NCBI GenBank assembly: GCA_023416175.1
Contig: JAEZIE010000014.1
Location: 1-20,818, forward strand
DNA: 20,818 nt
Origin: Bacillota bacterium
GTDB taxonomy: Bacteria > Bacillota > Clostridia > Christensenellales > CAG-138
Reading direction: 5' to 3'
In this document: positions 7,161 to 14,153 of the stretch, piece after piece
How positions within the stretch are numbered: the stretch's first letter is position 1
Layout: each line of letters begins with the position of its first letter
Program-made: the position numbers and the translations under genes
Notes under the pieces: generated by a model
Databases searched by the model: none
What the model was told of the DNA's origin: nothing
Seen by the model: the letters and a program-made list of their open reading frames with translations, nothing else

Positions 7161-7333
7161 AGGTATCGTTACCTTTGCGCGGACGATATTTTTTGTTTTG
7201 GGGCATGCCCCAAATACATTTACCAGATCCCAGCCCCCTTACTTGAGAACGTCCATTCTAGGGGGCGCGGGGGCGGAGCCCTCCCGCTATAAAATAAAAA
7301 AACCTATCGTGGCCGCCGCAGGTGGCGATACCT
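7161..7333. repeat. Long imperfect palindrome between asnB and dpaB
   Basis: AGGTATCG (7161-7168) faces CGATACCT (7326-7333); pairing continues through ACC (7171-7173) with GGT (7321-7323), ACGATA (7183-7188) with TATCGT (7305-7310) and a T-rich block (7189-7199) with an A-rich block (7291-7302). Inside are the perfect palindrome GGGGCATGCCCC (7200-7211) and a CCCCCT/AGGGGG hairpin around 7233-7265. No gene is seen in 7131-7370. It resembles the island at 4702-5107 in layout and shares GC-rich GGAGCCC/GGCTCCGCCC-type stretches. Confidence 0.6.
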
Positions 7334-7370
7334 CATGAAAATACAAAGTATATGCATCTTTTCACGCACA

Positions 7371-7392
7371 AAGGCGGGCATGCGCCCGCCTT
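7371..7392 (-). terminator. Hairpin after dpaB (inverted copy of the asnB terminator)
   Basis: AAGGCGGGC (7371-7379) pairs with GCCCGCCTT (7384-7392). Read on the minus strand it comes 15 bases after the dpaB stop. The T run on that strand is short (TTTG), so termination may be weaker than at the asnB copy. Confidence 0.7.
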
Positions 7393-7407
7393 ATCATTAT
7401 TTTGTGA

Positions 7408-7998
7408 TTATCCCCGCAGCAGGATCGGCTGTATCTGTTCGCCCAGCGCTGCCTGCTCGATGGTGGGCAGGAGTTTTGTATAATCCGCAATGAGCGAGTT
7501 GCTTTTGTGCACGGGATTATCCTGCCCGAAGGGTACGAAGTAAACGTTTCGGGTATTCAGCAACATACCGAGGTTCTTTGCGTTGGCCGAAAGCCCGTCG
7601 TTGGTGGAGATGGCGATTACCACCGGCCTTTTGTTGCGCAGATGCCCCTTTGCCGCCATAGTGACCGGCGTATCCGTCACAGCATTTGCAAGTTTTGCGA
7701 GTGTATTTCCGGTACATGGGGAGATCACGAGTACGTCAAGAAGCTTTTTGGGGCCGATCGGCTCCGCATCCTCAATGGTGGCAATTGGTTCCCTGCCTGT
7801 GATTTCCGCCATGCGGTCATGGAAGTATTTTGCGGTTCCAAAGCGCGTGTCTGTATTGGCCACCGCAAAGGAAACGATGGGGGTAATGATAGCGCCCGCG
7901 TCTTTTAGCGTCTGCATTTCCTTGAGCGCTTCCTCCAATGTACAGAACGAGCCGGTCAGAGCGTAGCCGATGCGCAAGTTATTCAAGTCCGAATTCAC
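7408..7998 (-). CDS. dpaB: Dipicolinate synthase subunit B
   Basis: Flavoprotein-fold subunit of dipicolinate synthase (SpoVFB), which with DpaA converts dihydrodipicolinate to dipicolinic acid in the mother cell; the product is stored with calcium in the spore core and gives wet-heat resistance. At 196 residues it matches the family. Visible features are the N-terminal IGYALTGSFCTLEEAL (10-25), VISPCTGNTLAKLANAVTDTPVTMAAKGHLRN and RPVVIAISTNDGLSANAKNLGMLLN. It overlaps the end of dpaA by 20 bases, indicating translational coupling. The lysine/diaminopimelate genes that follow spoVF in Bacillus subtilis are not present here; a terminator hairpin comes next. Confidence 0.95.
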   Translation of the reverse strand: MNSDLNNLRIGYALTGSFCTLEEALKEMQTLKDAGAIITPIVSFAVANTDTRFGTAKYFHDRMAEITGREPIATIEDAEPIGPKKLLDVLVISPCTGNTLAKLANAVTDTPVTMAAKGHLRNKRPVVIAISTNDGLSANAKNLGMLLNTRNVYFVPFGQDNPVHKSNSLIADYTKLLPTIEQAALGEQIQPILLRG

Positions 7999-8803
7999 CT
8001 CTGCTTTTTAAGCGGTCCAGTATGGCATCCTTCATGTATTCCGCAGCGGTGGCAGGGGCAGTGCTTCCCGGCAGCGAACCCGCTTTGATTACGGTCAGCC
8101 CCAGCGCGTCCGCGGCCGCAAGGTCGATGTTATCCGTGCCCGAGGCAAGCTCAATGATGATGGTATCCTTGTGCAATTCCTTTAACAGCGAGGCGGTCAA
8201 GAGGCGTGCGGGTACCGTATTGATGACAAGATCGGAAGAAGGCAATGTACCCGAAAGCCCTTTTAGCCAGACGCAGGTATGACTGTTTGCGTAGGCATCC
8301 GCAAGCTCGGAAGGTTCACGCGAGGCAACCGTTACGTGACAGCCGCACGCACGGAAAATGCGCGCCACTGCCTTGCCGACCCGCCCATATCCGATTACGG
8401 TCAGGTGGCTTTCGTGTATGGTAAAGGGGGTATTTTGCAGCGCAATCATCAGCGCTCCCTCCGCAGTTGGGATGGCGTTTTTGATGCAGAATTCATCATC
8501 GTCGAGCAGGTTGCAATAAAAGACGCCTTTGTTTGAAGCGTATTGAAGATCATCTGCGCTGATGCGCCCGGCGAAGCACGCAGAGCCGGGGGTAAGGCTC
8601 TCAAGCGCCGGGCGCACCGCATGCAGGGGGGTATGCAGTTCCAGAACAAGCACGCAGGGACAGGGAATGCTCATAGCGCGCGCCGTCGTGTCGGGTATGA
8701 GTTCCTGCAGTATCACACGGTGGCCGCTGGCCTGGAGCTGCTTTGCAAGGTATGCATTGCGGGGATCCTTGCCGCGGATGAGGAATGTAATAGGCTCATG
8801 CAT
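7979..8803 (-). CDS. dpaA: Dipicolinate synthase subunit A
   Basis: Dehydrogenase-like subunit of dipicolinate synthase (SpoVFA), 274 residues. The N-terminal part (1-110) resembles the DpaA N-terminal domain, and a Rossmann dinucleotide site follows with VIGYGRVGKAVARIF (136-150). Later motifs SDLVINTVPARLL and IIELASGTDNID, and a C-terminal KAGSLPGSTAPATAAEYM, are typical of DpaA. ATG at 8803 has an AAGGGGG site upstream, somewhat far away. It heads a two-gene operon with dpaB behind a promoter that fits mother-cell sigma-K. Presence of dpaAB separates this organism from clostridia that make dipicolinate with an EtfA-type protein, and strongly indicates a spore-former. Confidence 0.95.
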   Translation of the reverse strand: MHEPITFLIRGKDPRNAYLAKQLQASGHRVILQELIPDTTARAMSIPCPCVLVLELHTPLHAVRPALESLTPGSACFAGRISADDLQYASNKGVFYCNLLDDDEFCIKNAIPTAEGALMIALQNTPFTIHESHLTVIGYGRVGKAVARIFRACGCHVTVASREPSELADAYANSHTCVWLKGLSGTLPSSDLVINTVPARLLTASLLKELHKDTIIIELASGTDNIDLAAADALGLTVIKAGSLPGSTAPATAAEYMKDAILDRLKSRGEFGLE

Positions 8804-8835
8804 ACCCTGCCGCCCCCTTGAAGCGCTGATACTAC

Positions 8836-8863
8836 TAAAATATGTCCTGCAGGCGGTTTGGTG
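8836..8863 (-). promoter_or_regulatory. Sigma-K-type promoter of dpaAB
   Basis: On the minus strand CACC (8863-8860) lies 16 bases (counted from its AC) before CATATTTTA (8844-8836). This fits the sigma-K pattern AC-N16-CATAnnnTA, known from Bacillus subtilis mother-cell genes including spoVF. Predicted start near 8829, leader about 25 bases. Confidence 0.7.
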
Positions 8864-9246
8864 ACAGGGGTATTTTAAGCATCAGGCGGGTCTGCTGAGG
8901 TTGTGATACCGGAGGCTATACACGAGGTAAGGCGCAGCGCGATTTGGAGGAACGCAAAGAACCTCCGCCGCACTCAAACAGGCGTGCGGGGAGGCTAGGT
9001 GGCACACAGCTTTTAATATGCAGTTTTCCTGATGGAAGAAGATGAGGAATTAAGCAGGAGGCAATAGGCGGTTTACCATTGTAGGAGAAAGAGGCTAAGC
9101 GCAACTCCAATAACGGCACGTCGTTTGTTACCCAGACGGGGGATAGCTAGTTTTTTTGCTTCAATAAGCCGCATGGAGCCGGTACATGGAGCACGCGATC
9201 CTGTGAAAAATTTCTTGCCCATGCGCCGGGTATTCATCTGATCGAT
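8864..9246. other. Gene-free stretch between dpaA and the DUF503 gene
   Basis: I see no convincing gene in these 380 bases. It holds two adjacent local hairpins: GGAGG/CCTCC (8946-8950 with 8962-8966) and CCGCAC/GTGCGG (8968-8973 with 8984-8989). A 33-codon frame on the minus strand (9174-9073) has no ribosome binding site. No promoter or terminator for the DUF503 gene is obvious. Confidence 0.4.
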
Positions 9247-9528
9247 TTAAAACAGCGTTTGCTCCACATCGGTAATGAACGCTTGTGTGTTTTCTTCAAT
9301 AAAGCACAGGACATGCGAAAGCGTGCTGTCACCCTGTGCGCTGTCCGTGACGACGGCAGCGAACCCAAGCACGATGATTTGATGGATATCCTGTTCGTCC
9401 ACTTCAGCCGCGGATACATTGAACTTATTTTTGATTTTTGAGCAAAGGCTTTTAACCTCCGAGCGCTTTTCCTTGAGGCTATGTACCCAGTTCGCGTGCA
9501 GGCTGACCTTCATAACCGCAATGCGCAT
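9247..9528 (-). CDS. DUF503 (YlxP-like) protein
   Basis: A 93-residue protein matching the DUF503/YlxP family: MRIAVMKVSLHANWVHSLKEKRSEVKSL, then KFNVSAAEVDEQD (35-47), a VLGFAAVVTDSA segment and a C-terminal helix CFIEENTQAF. Family members are small ferredoxin-like-fold proteins of unsettled function, often coded between infB and rbfA or truB in Firmicutes and therefore suspected of a role near ribosome maturation. Here the gene stands alone between dpaA and a polysaccharide unit, away from any translation gene. ATG at 9528 follows GAGGAGGC. Whether the genome has a second copy at infB cannot be seen. Confidence 0.85.
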   Translation of the reverse strand: MRIAVMKVSLHANWVHSLKEKRSEVKSLCSKIKNKFNVSAAEVDEQDIHQIIVLGFAAVVTDSAQGDSTLSHVLCFIEENTQAFITDVEQTLF

Positions 9529-9675
9529 AGCGTTTGCCTCCTCTATGCCTTGGATAGCCGATATCGTTATATTACCCCGCCATCACTAAGATACGCATCC
9601 GAAAAGATGCCGCCATTTATACCGGATCCAAGGCCAGACATGGTGTTCAAATGGCTGCGATTACATTGGGATGGC

Positions 9676-9703
9676 AAAAAGGCCCGACAGATCCTGCCGG
9701 ACC
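9676..9703 (-). terminator. Terminator of the polysaccharide gene pair
   Basis: On the minus strand GGTCCGGCAG (9703-9694) pairs with CTGTCGGGCC (9690-9681), ten pairs including two G-U, with a GAT loop and then TTTTTG. It lies 37 bases after the sugar transferase stop. Confidence 0.8.
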
Positions 9704-9740
9704 CACTCAAAAGCATTTGGGTACATAACAGAAGACGAGA

Positions 9741-11144
9741 TCACTGTGCTTGATCGACTTCAGAAGAAGAGCCTGCTTGTTTCATAAGCCCTTCGCCGCA
9801 GTTCATCAAAAGCACAGGATCCTCCTGGAACCCTTCCGCGCGGCTTGGGATCAGGATGATGCGTAACGTCTGGAACAGCAAGCTCAAGTCATGTAAAAAC
9901 GTATAATTCTCGATGTACATCAAATCCATCAGCAGCTTATCCTGCGAGGACGTATCGTAATTTCCGTAAACCTGCGCGTTGCCGGTCAGCCCGGCCTTCA
10001 CGTTCAGCCGGTAACGGAACGCGGGGAATTCCTTTTCATACTCTGCGGCGATCTCGGGCCGTTCCGGGCGGGGACCAACAAAGGACATATCGCCGGATAA
10101 AATATTGAACAACTGCGGAAGCTCATCCAGCCTGCACTTGCGGATAAACCGGCCAACGGGCGTCACCCGGTCATCGTTTGTCACGGCCAGGCGTACGCCG
10201 TCCTTCTCCGCATCCATGACCATGGAGCGGAACTTATAGACATTAAAGACTTTCGAATCTCTCGTCAGGCGCGGCTGCGTATAGATAACGTTTTTGCGGT
10301 CATAAAGCCAGATGGCAGCGGCAGTGAGCAGCATGAGCGGCGAAAGTGCAACAATTCCGATAAGAGCAACAACCAAATCGAATAACCGCTTACCTATGCG
10401 CTCCTCGGTGGTCAGCCGTCCGTTGCGGCAAAGCAGCAGCGGTGTATCCACCGCGTGAACGCCCTGCGCGCCGTTTTTGATGACGTCTGTAATGCTGGGC
10501 ATAAAATAGAGCCGCTTTTGCTTTTCGTAGCAAAGCCGAATCAGCCACTCCTGCATGACAGGATCGTTCACAGCCACTAGAACAGAGGGATATTGGTCAA
10601 CAATGAGTGCGATGCGGTTTCTTTCGCTTGCGGCGTCCACGTAATAACAGATGCTAAAACGCTCTTTGATAACGTTGAGCTTGGCCGCCAACGTGACCTT
10701 GGATGGGTCGTCATATAAAAAGACCATCTTTTGCGGCGCGAATACCCGGTTGTAGATGCGGGTGGAAAACGTAGCCCAGATGGCCGCCAGAATAAGCTGC
10801 GCCGCTGTCATCAAAAGAAAACCGCCTGCTGGCGCTAGCTTGTAGCTTAACAGGGATATCTGAAAAAAGGTGACGATATTGGTCAGTATGATTGCGATTG
10901 CCTGGGAGAGTATGATTTCTAAAATGCGCATAGAACCGATGCGGTGCCCCTTCATCAGCAAGACAAAGGCGTACAGGATAACGGCATACAACCCATATAA
11001 AATATAATTGCCGCGCCTGAAAAACGGAATGGGCAGCGTGCTGTTATAGAAGTTACTCCATACCAGGAAAAATACCGTCACCAGCAATGCGACGTTCAAT
11101 ATGGCAATCAGGCTTTGGATAGATTTTTGAAAATTCGTACTCAT
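9741..11144 (-). CDS. Polyprenyl-phosphate sugar-1-phosphate transferase (exopolysaccharide initiating enzyme)
   Basis: Membrane enzyme that moves a sugar-1-phosphate from a UDP-sugar to undecaprenyl phosphate, the first step of capsule, exopolysaccharide or spore-surface glycan synthesis. It has 467 residues with four or five N-terminal membrane helices, a middle CoA-binding-like region and a C-terminal bacterial sugar transferase domain opening with KRLFDLVVALIGIVALSPLM, a helix that enters the membrane. Catalytic-domain motifs are VYKFRSM (302-308), RLDELPQLFNILSGDMSFVG (338-357) and PRPERPEI, followed by KAGLTGNAQVYG. ATG 11144 is chosen because GGAGG stands four bases before it; an in-frame ATG at 11165 has no site. 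It follows the O-antigen ligase-like gene by 27 bases and shares its promoter. The sugar it uses cannot be read from sequence. Confidence 0.9.
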   Translation of the reverse strand: MSTNFQKSIQSLIAILNVALLVTVFFLVWSNFYNSTLPIPFFRRGNYILYGLYAVILYAFVLLMKGHRIGSMRILEIILSQAIAIILTNIVTFFQISLLSYKLAPAGGFLLMTAAQLILAAIWATFSTRIYNRVFAPQKMVFLYDDPSKVTLAAKLNVIKERFSICYYVDAASERNRIALIVDQYPSVLVAVNDPVMQEWLIRLCYEKQKRLYFMPSITDVIKNGAQGVHAVDTPLLLCRNGRLTTEERIGKRLFDLVVALIGIVALSPLMLLTAAAIWLYDRKNVIYTQPRLTRDSKVFNVYKFRSMVMDAEKDGVRLAVTNDDRVTPVGRFIRKCRLDELPQLFNILSGDMSFVGPRPERPEIAAEYEKEFPAFRYRLNVKAGLTGNAQVYGNYDTSSQDKLLMDLMYIENYTFLHDLSLLFQTLRIILIPSRAEGFQEDPVLLMNCGEGLMKQAGSSSEVDQAQ

Positions 11145-11171
11145 ACTTCCTCCGGGCCATCCCACGCTGCC

Positions 11172-12752
11172 TTACGGGAACCGCAGATCATTTGGAGTAG
11201 TTTCCGCGTTTTGTTTGCGGGACAACATCGCCGCCAATCCGAGCAGTATCCAAAACGCCGGTGTCGAAATCGGTAGGCTGATGCTGAAGAACGCCTGTAT
11301 AAGGTAACTCACGCACGCTAAAAGACAGGCGAGCAGCAGCGGGTCTTCAAACGCGCGTTTTGCAGCTTTTGCAAGCACCGCCCCAAGGAATGTAAGATAG
11401 GCCGCAAGACCCAATATGCCCTGGCATATAAGAATCTGCAGATACTCATTGTGTGCCTTATCATACATGATATTAAGCAACGCCTTGGCTTCTTTCTGGA
11501 ACGGACCGAACCGGTCTACAAACGTATCGGGGCCGGAACCAATCAGCAGCTGACCAAAAGGCGTACTCTCCTGTAAAACCCGCAATGTTCTCTTCCATAC
11601 AAAACCACGATAGGTACCAAACTCGTCCTGCATATTGCCGTTTAGCATTTCACGCGCCTGATAGATTGTGCCGGTTGCGGGGTCCATACCGATCTTCTCC
11701 ACAGCGAGAATACCTGCCGCAAGTACCAATACGATCAAAGACACGCCAATCCACCGAATGGTTGCCGCTTTGGGCTTAAACCTGACCCGGCCGGATAGAA
11801 CAAACAATATGCCGCCAAGAGCGGCCAGGGTAAGGGACAATAAAAACCAGCGGCTGCCCAATAGGTTGAGAGTACCCGCAGCAACGTTGCTGGTATTGAA
11901 CAGGAATATCATAAGTGCATAAGCGCCGCCAACCAACAAAAGTCTGGCCAACGTTTTGAGATCCGTTATTATAAAGGGCAGCGAAAGCACGAATGCCGCC
12001 ATAGCGCCAACCATGCCCGCTTCCGCGCCCGCAACCATGAGCATGTAGGTGTTGATCGCCCCCGCTGCAAGGTAAAGGAGGCGGAATTTACTCGGATACT
12101 TCACATACAGCATGCCGAAGAGCACTACCGTAATGGATAGGTAGGAGGAGACAACGTCGATATTCCCAAGCGTTGTGCGGAATATGATCGTCTTTCCGGT
12201 AAACTCCGGCATCCGGTCATAGGGGAAGAGCGATAAGAAGTCCATCTCATAATACTGCATTATGCCGATGACGCTCACCAGCATGGAGGAAACGGCAAAC
12301 GCCACAAAATCGATTTCCTTTGGACGGTAATAGCGGGCTACAAACAAGAAAATCGCTCCGTACAGGAGCTGGGTCGCAAAACCGTCAAACCGTTCGGCGT
12401 ATCCCCAAAAAATATTTTTGGGGTATGGAGTAAACAGGGTGGAAAGAAGCGTTATAAAAAGGAAAGCAAGAAGCATCCAGCCTGCAAAGGAAGGCGCGGG
12501 CAGCTTAATGGGCTTTCTTTGCTTGATGCCTTCAAAGCGAGTGAAGTACAGGATGGGGATACTCAAAAAGGCCAGCAGGGTGACGACGAAAAGGAAGACC
12601 GTCTTGTGCTTGGTGAGCGAAATATATTTATCCGCATTCAGATACAGCGGAAATATGCTAAGCATAATCACAACGTAAACACGCGCAAGCAGTTCTTTTT
12701 GATCAACCTCCTTTTTTTTTAAGGTTGTCTTGTTTTTTGGCTTAGTGGACAA
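11172..12752 (-). CDS. O-antigen ligase/polymerase family membrane protein (Wzy/WaaL type)
   Basis: Polytopic membrane protein that in this family joins lipid-linked glycans to each other or to an acceptor on the outer face of the membrane. About 526 residues with around a dozen hydrophobic segments, and a large extracellular loop with MNGNMQDEFGTYRGFVWK, LLIGSGPDTFVDRF and YDKAHNEYLQILICQGILGL. The last is the conserved motif of the Wzy_C domain. The N-terminus is lysine-rich and cytosolic. A TTG at 12752 is the likely start: GGGAGGGG lies seven bases before it, whereas the in-frame ATG at 12776 sits two bases from the predicted transcription start and would be leaderless. It is the first gene of a two-gene unit. 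No glycosyltransferases or flippase accompany it, so those must be coded elsewhere. Confidence 0.87.
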   Translation of the reverse strand: MSTKPKNKTTLKKKEVDQKELLARVYVVIMLSIFPLYLNADKYISLTKHKTVFLFVVTLLAFLSIPILYFTRFEGIKQRKPIKLPAPSFAGWMLLAFLFITLLSTLFTPYPKNIFWGYAERFDGFATQLLYGAIFLFVARYYRPKEIDFVAFAVSSMLVSVIGIMQYYEMDFLSLFPYDRMPEFTGKTIIFRTTLGNIDVVSSYLSITVVLFGMLYVKYPSKFRLLYLAAGAINTYMLMVAGAEAGMVGAMAAFVLSLPFIITDLKTLARLLLVGGAYALMIFLFNTSNVAAGTLNLLGSRWFLLSLTLAALGGILFVLSGRVRFKPKAATIRWIGVSLIVLVLAAGILAVEKIGMDPATGTIYQAREMLNGNMQDEFGTYRGFVWKRTLRVLQESTPFGQLLIGSGPDTFVDRFGPFQKEAKALLNIMYDKAHNEYLQILICQGILGLAAYLTFLGAVLAKAAKRAFEDPLLLACLLACVSYLIQAFFSISLPISTPAFWILLGLAAMLSRKQNAETTPNDLRFP

Positions 12753-12784
12753 TTTGACCCCTCCCGCTTCAAACATACAAACAA

Positions 12785-12813
12785 ATTATATGTTAGCGGG
12801 TGTGGAAAGTAAA
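12785..12813 (-). promoter_or_regulatory. Promoter of the polysaccharide gene pair
   Basis: On the minus strand TTTACT (12813-12808), a 17-base spacer and a consensus TATAAT (12790-12785). Start of transcription near 12778, which decides against the ATG at 12776 as the start codon. Confidence 0.75.
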
Positions 12814-13050
12814 TAAAAACCCCATATATCCGCAAGGGATTCACAGTTCATTCATGATAGCAAAGCGGCTCCTCGCTCTGCAGCGATACTTGACGCCGCA
12901 GCTTTTCTGTACGCACCGCCGAGCAGGAAGCGGCCAAAAACAAAGCTCGAGCTGCGGGTATTTTGGGGAACCATAAGCAAGAATGGCGCGGCCTTGCTAC
13001 GACTCCATGCCACTTTTCACAAGACAGCATGCGGCCTACTCCCAATTGTC
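12814..13050. other. Gene-free stretch before the folT leader
   Basis: No convincing gene or terminator. A 79-codon minus-strand frame (13087-12848) starts inside the folT promoter and has no family resemblance. The stretch separates two divergent promoters. Confidence 0.4.
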
Positions 13051-13053
13051 CCC

Positions 13054-13082
13054 TTGCGTGTGGGTGGATTTCCATGTATACT
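13054..13082 (+). promoter_or_regulatory. folT promoter
   Basis: TTGCGT (13054-13059), a 17-base spacer and TATACT (13077-13082). The predicted start, about 13089, coincides with the first base of the riboswitch closing stem. Confidence 0.7.
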
Positions 13083-13089
13083 CCCATTA

Positions 13090-13196
13090 GCAGAGTAGGC
13101 GTTGTGCATAAGCTTTAGGCTTATGCGGCAGGGGATGGGAAGTTGCCCCTGTCCGAGCGGGTATTATGACCCAGGGACAAAGGCCGCGTCCGCTGC
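13090..13196 (+). promoter_or_regulatory. Tetrahydrofolate (THF) riboswitch aptamer
   Basis: Matches the folT-type THF riboswitch: closing stem GCAG (13090-13093) with CTGC (13192-13195), the conserved GAGTAGG (13093-13099), a variable hairpin built on GCATAAGC/GCTTATGC, a GGGG-ATGGGAAGTT-GCCCC hairpin (13131-13149), then GACCCAGGGACAAAGG and CGCGTCCGCTGC. The class binds reduced folates and turns off folate uptake or synthesis genes. It directly precedes a terminator and a folT gene, which is its commonest genetic setting in clostridia. Confidence 0.92.
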
Positions 13197-13201
13197 GCAA
13201 T

Positions 13202-13248
13202 ACGCCCATTTTGGGTGAAGTTGCGCCCAAAATAACGGGCGTTTTTTT
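13202..13248 (+). terminator. Riboswitch-controlled terminator in the folT leader
   Basis: ACGCCC (13202-13207) with GGGCGT (13237-13242) and ATTTTGGG (13208-13215) with CCCAAAAT (13226-13233), followed by seven T (13242-13248). It stands between aptamer and gene, so THF binding most likely favours termination. The mutually exclusive antiterminator was not worked out. Confidence 0.88.
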
Positions 13249-13276
13249 ATGCGCTCGCTTAGGAGGCGCTTTTTTT

Positions 13277-13828
13277 ATGAATTCGGGGTTTCAAACAAAA
13301 CGGCTTGTTACTTGCGCGCTGCTTACGGCCATTGCGGTACTGCTTTCCGGGCCATTGAGCATACCGGTCTTTCCGCTCGGGATCTATTCCCTCAAGATCG
13401 GTTTAGGTACGCTGCCGGTCATACTTGCGGGTATCCTGTTTGGGCCGGTCTACGGCGGCATCGCCGGAGGTCTTACGGATGTGCTGCAGTTTATGATCTC
13501 TCCAAAGGGCGCATATGTGCCGTGGTTTACGATTGTAGGCGTTCTCACCGGGCTGCTGCCCGCACTCTTTTTTAGAACCAGGCAAAGGGCAACGCTTCCA
13601 CGGCTGTTTCTTGCAGTGGGCAGTTCCCAAGTGTTTTGTTCTATAATCTGCAACACCTTTCTGTTGGTGACGCTCTACGGCATCCCGGTTGAGACGATAT
13701 TGCCGCTGCGCGTCATCAACCAGGCGGTTTCCATTCCGGTTTACGTATTCCTGCTGTATCTTTTGCTGCCGTTACTCAAAAAGGTCGGCGTAAACGCGAT
13801 GCCGAATATGGAACAAGATAAAGAATAA
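13277..13828 (+). CDS. folT: Folate ECF transporter substrate-binding component
   Basis: A 183-residue S component of an energy-coupling factor transporter: six hydrophobic segments, starting MNSGFQTKRLVTCALLTAIAV, then LSIPVFPLGIYSLKIGLGTLPVILAGILFGPVYGGIAGGLTDVL, the typical S-component core with the Gly-rich packing helix. It captures folate at the membrane and docks with the shared EcfA-EcfA'-EcfT module, which is not in this window. The folate assignment rests on the THF riboswitch upstream as well as the sequence. The start is ATG 13277, ten bases after AGGAGG (13261-13266); an earlier in-frame ATG at 13166 lies inside the riboswitch and is not used. The AGGAGG sits in the loop of a weak GCGC/GCGC hairpin (13251-13269), which might add translational control. 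Confidence 0.92.
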   Translation: MNSGFQTKRLVTCALLTAIAVLLSGPLSIPVFPLGIYSLKIGLGTLPVILAGILFGPVYGGIAGGLTDVLQFMISPKGAYVPWFTIVGVLTGLLPALFFRTRQRATLPRLFLAVGSSQVFCSIICNTFLLVTLYGIPVETILPLRVINQAVSIPVYVFLLYLLLPLLKKVGVNAMPNMEQDKE

Positions 13829-13857
13829 ACATTAAAAAGAAACATAATGGACGAACA

Positions 13858-13904
13858 GGCCGGAATCCCAAACGAGAACGAAGTCTGGGATTCCGGCCAA
13901 TTTT
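13858..13904 (+). terminator. folT terminator
   Basis: GGCCGGAATCCCA (13858-13870) pairs perfectly with TGGGATTCCGGCC (13886-13898) over a 15-base loop; AATTTT follows. Long stem, modest T run. Confidence 0.75.
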
Positions 13905-14096
13905 GCGGTGTAATAATGAAGCGATAAGGAGTTACTGCTTATTCCGCCATATCGGTCATGGCATATCGCGAGGCTAGATATTTAAAGTTGGTTGCGCATC
14001 CGTTTGTCAATGTCAATATTAATATTTAATTTAAATTAATTCGAACTATTTTTTGAATTTTAATTCTTTTAATGATTATTTTAATTATTTATCAAA
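13905..14096. other. AT-rich gene-free stretch between folT and the permease
   Basis: No gene is seen. From about 14010 to 14096 the sequence is almost wholly A and T (stretches such as TTAATTTAAATTAATTC), in sharp contrast with the coding regions either side. It lies between two convergent genes, each with its own terminator. Confidence 0.5.
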
Positions 14097-14124
14097 TAAA
14101 AAATGCGCCCTTAATAGGGCGCAT
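14097..14124 (-). terminator. Terminator of the APC permease gene
   Basis: On the minus strand ATGCGCCC (14124-14117) pairs with GGGCGCAT (14110-14103) around TATTAA, followed by a T run (14103-14097). Stem of eight pairs. Confidence 0.85.
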
Positions 14125-14153
14125 GCAAGGAACCAATGATTGAACAGTATCGG

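Noticed and set aside
7408..8803. Continuation of the Bacillus-type spoVF operon (asd, dapG, dapA)
   Set aside because: A hairpin and the palindromic island follow dpaB directly, then the convergent asnB gene; no lysine-pathway gene is present.
8916..9119. 67-codon minus-strand frame
   Set aside because: No start signal, unusual composition rich in Ser, Pro and Cys, crosses two hairpins.
9073..9174. 33-codon minus-strand frame with a hydrophobic end (MRLIEAKKLAIPRLGNKR...)
   Set aside because: Looks protein-like at first but has no ribosome binding site, promoter or terminator; could be a gene remnant but not supportable.
12848..13087. 79-codon minus-strand frame upstream of folT
   Set aside because: Starts inside the folT promoter and riboswitch start region, no ribosome binding site, composition not protein-like.
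13166..13276. Upstream 37-codon extension of folT
   Set aside because: Lies in the THF riboswitch and terminator; ATG 13277 has AGGAGG at a good distance.
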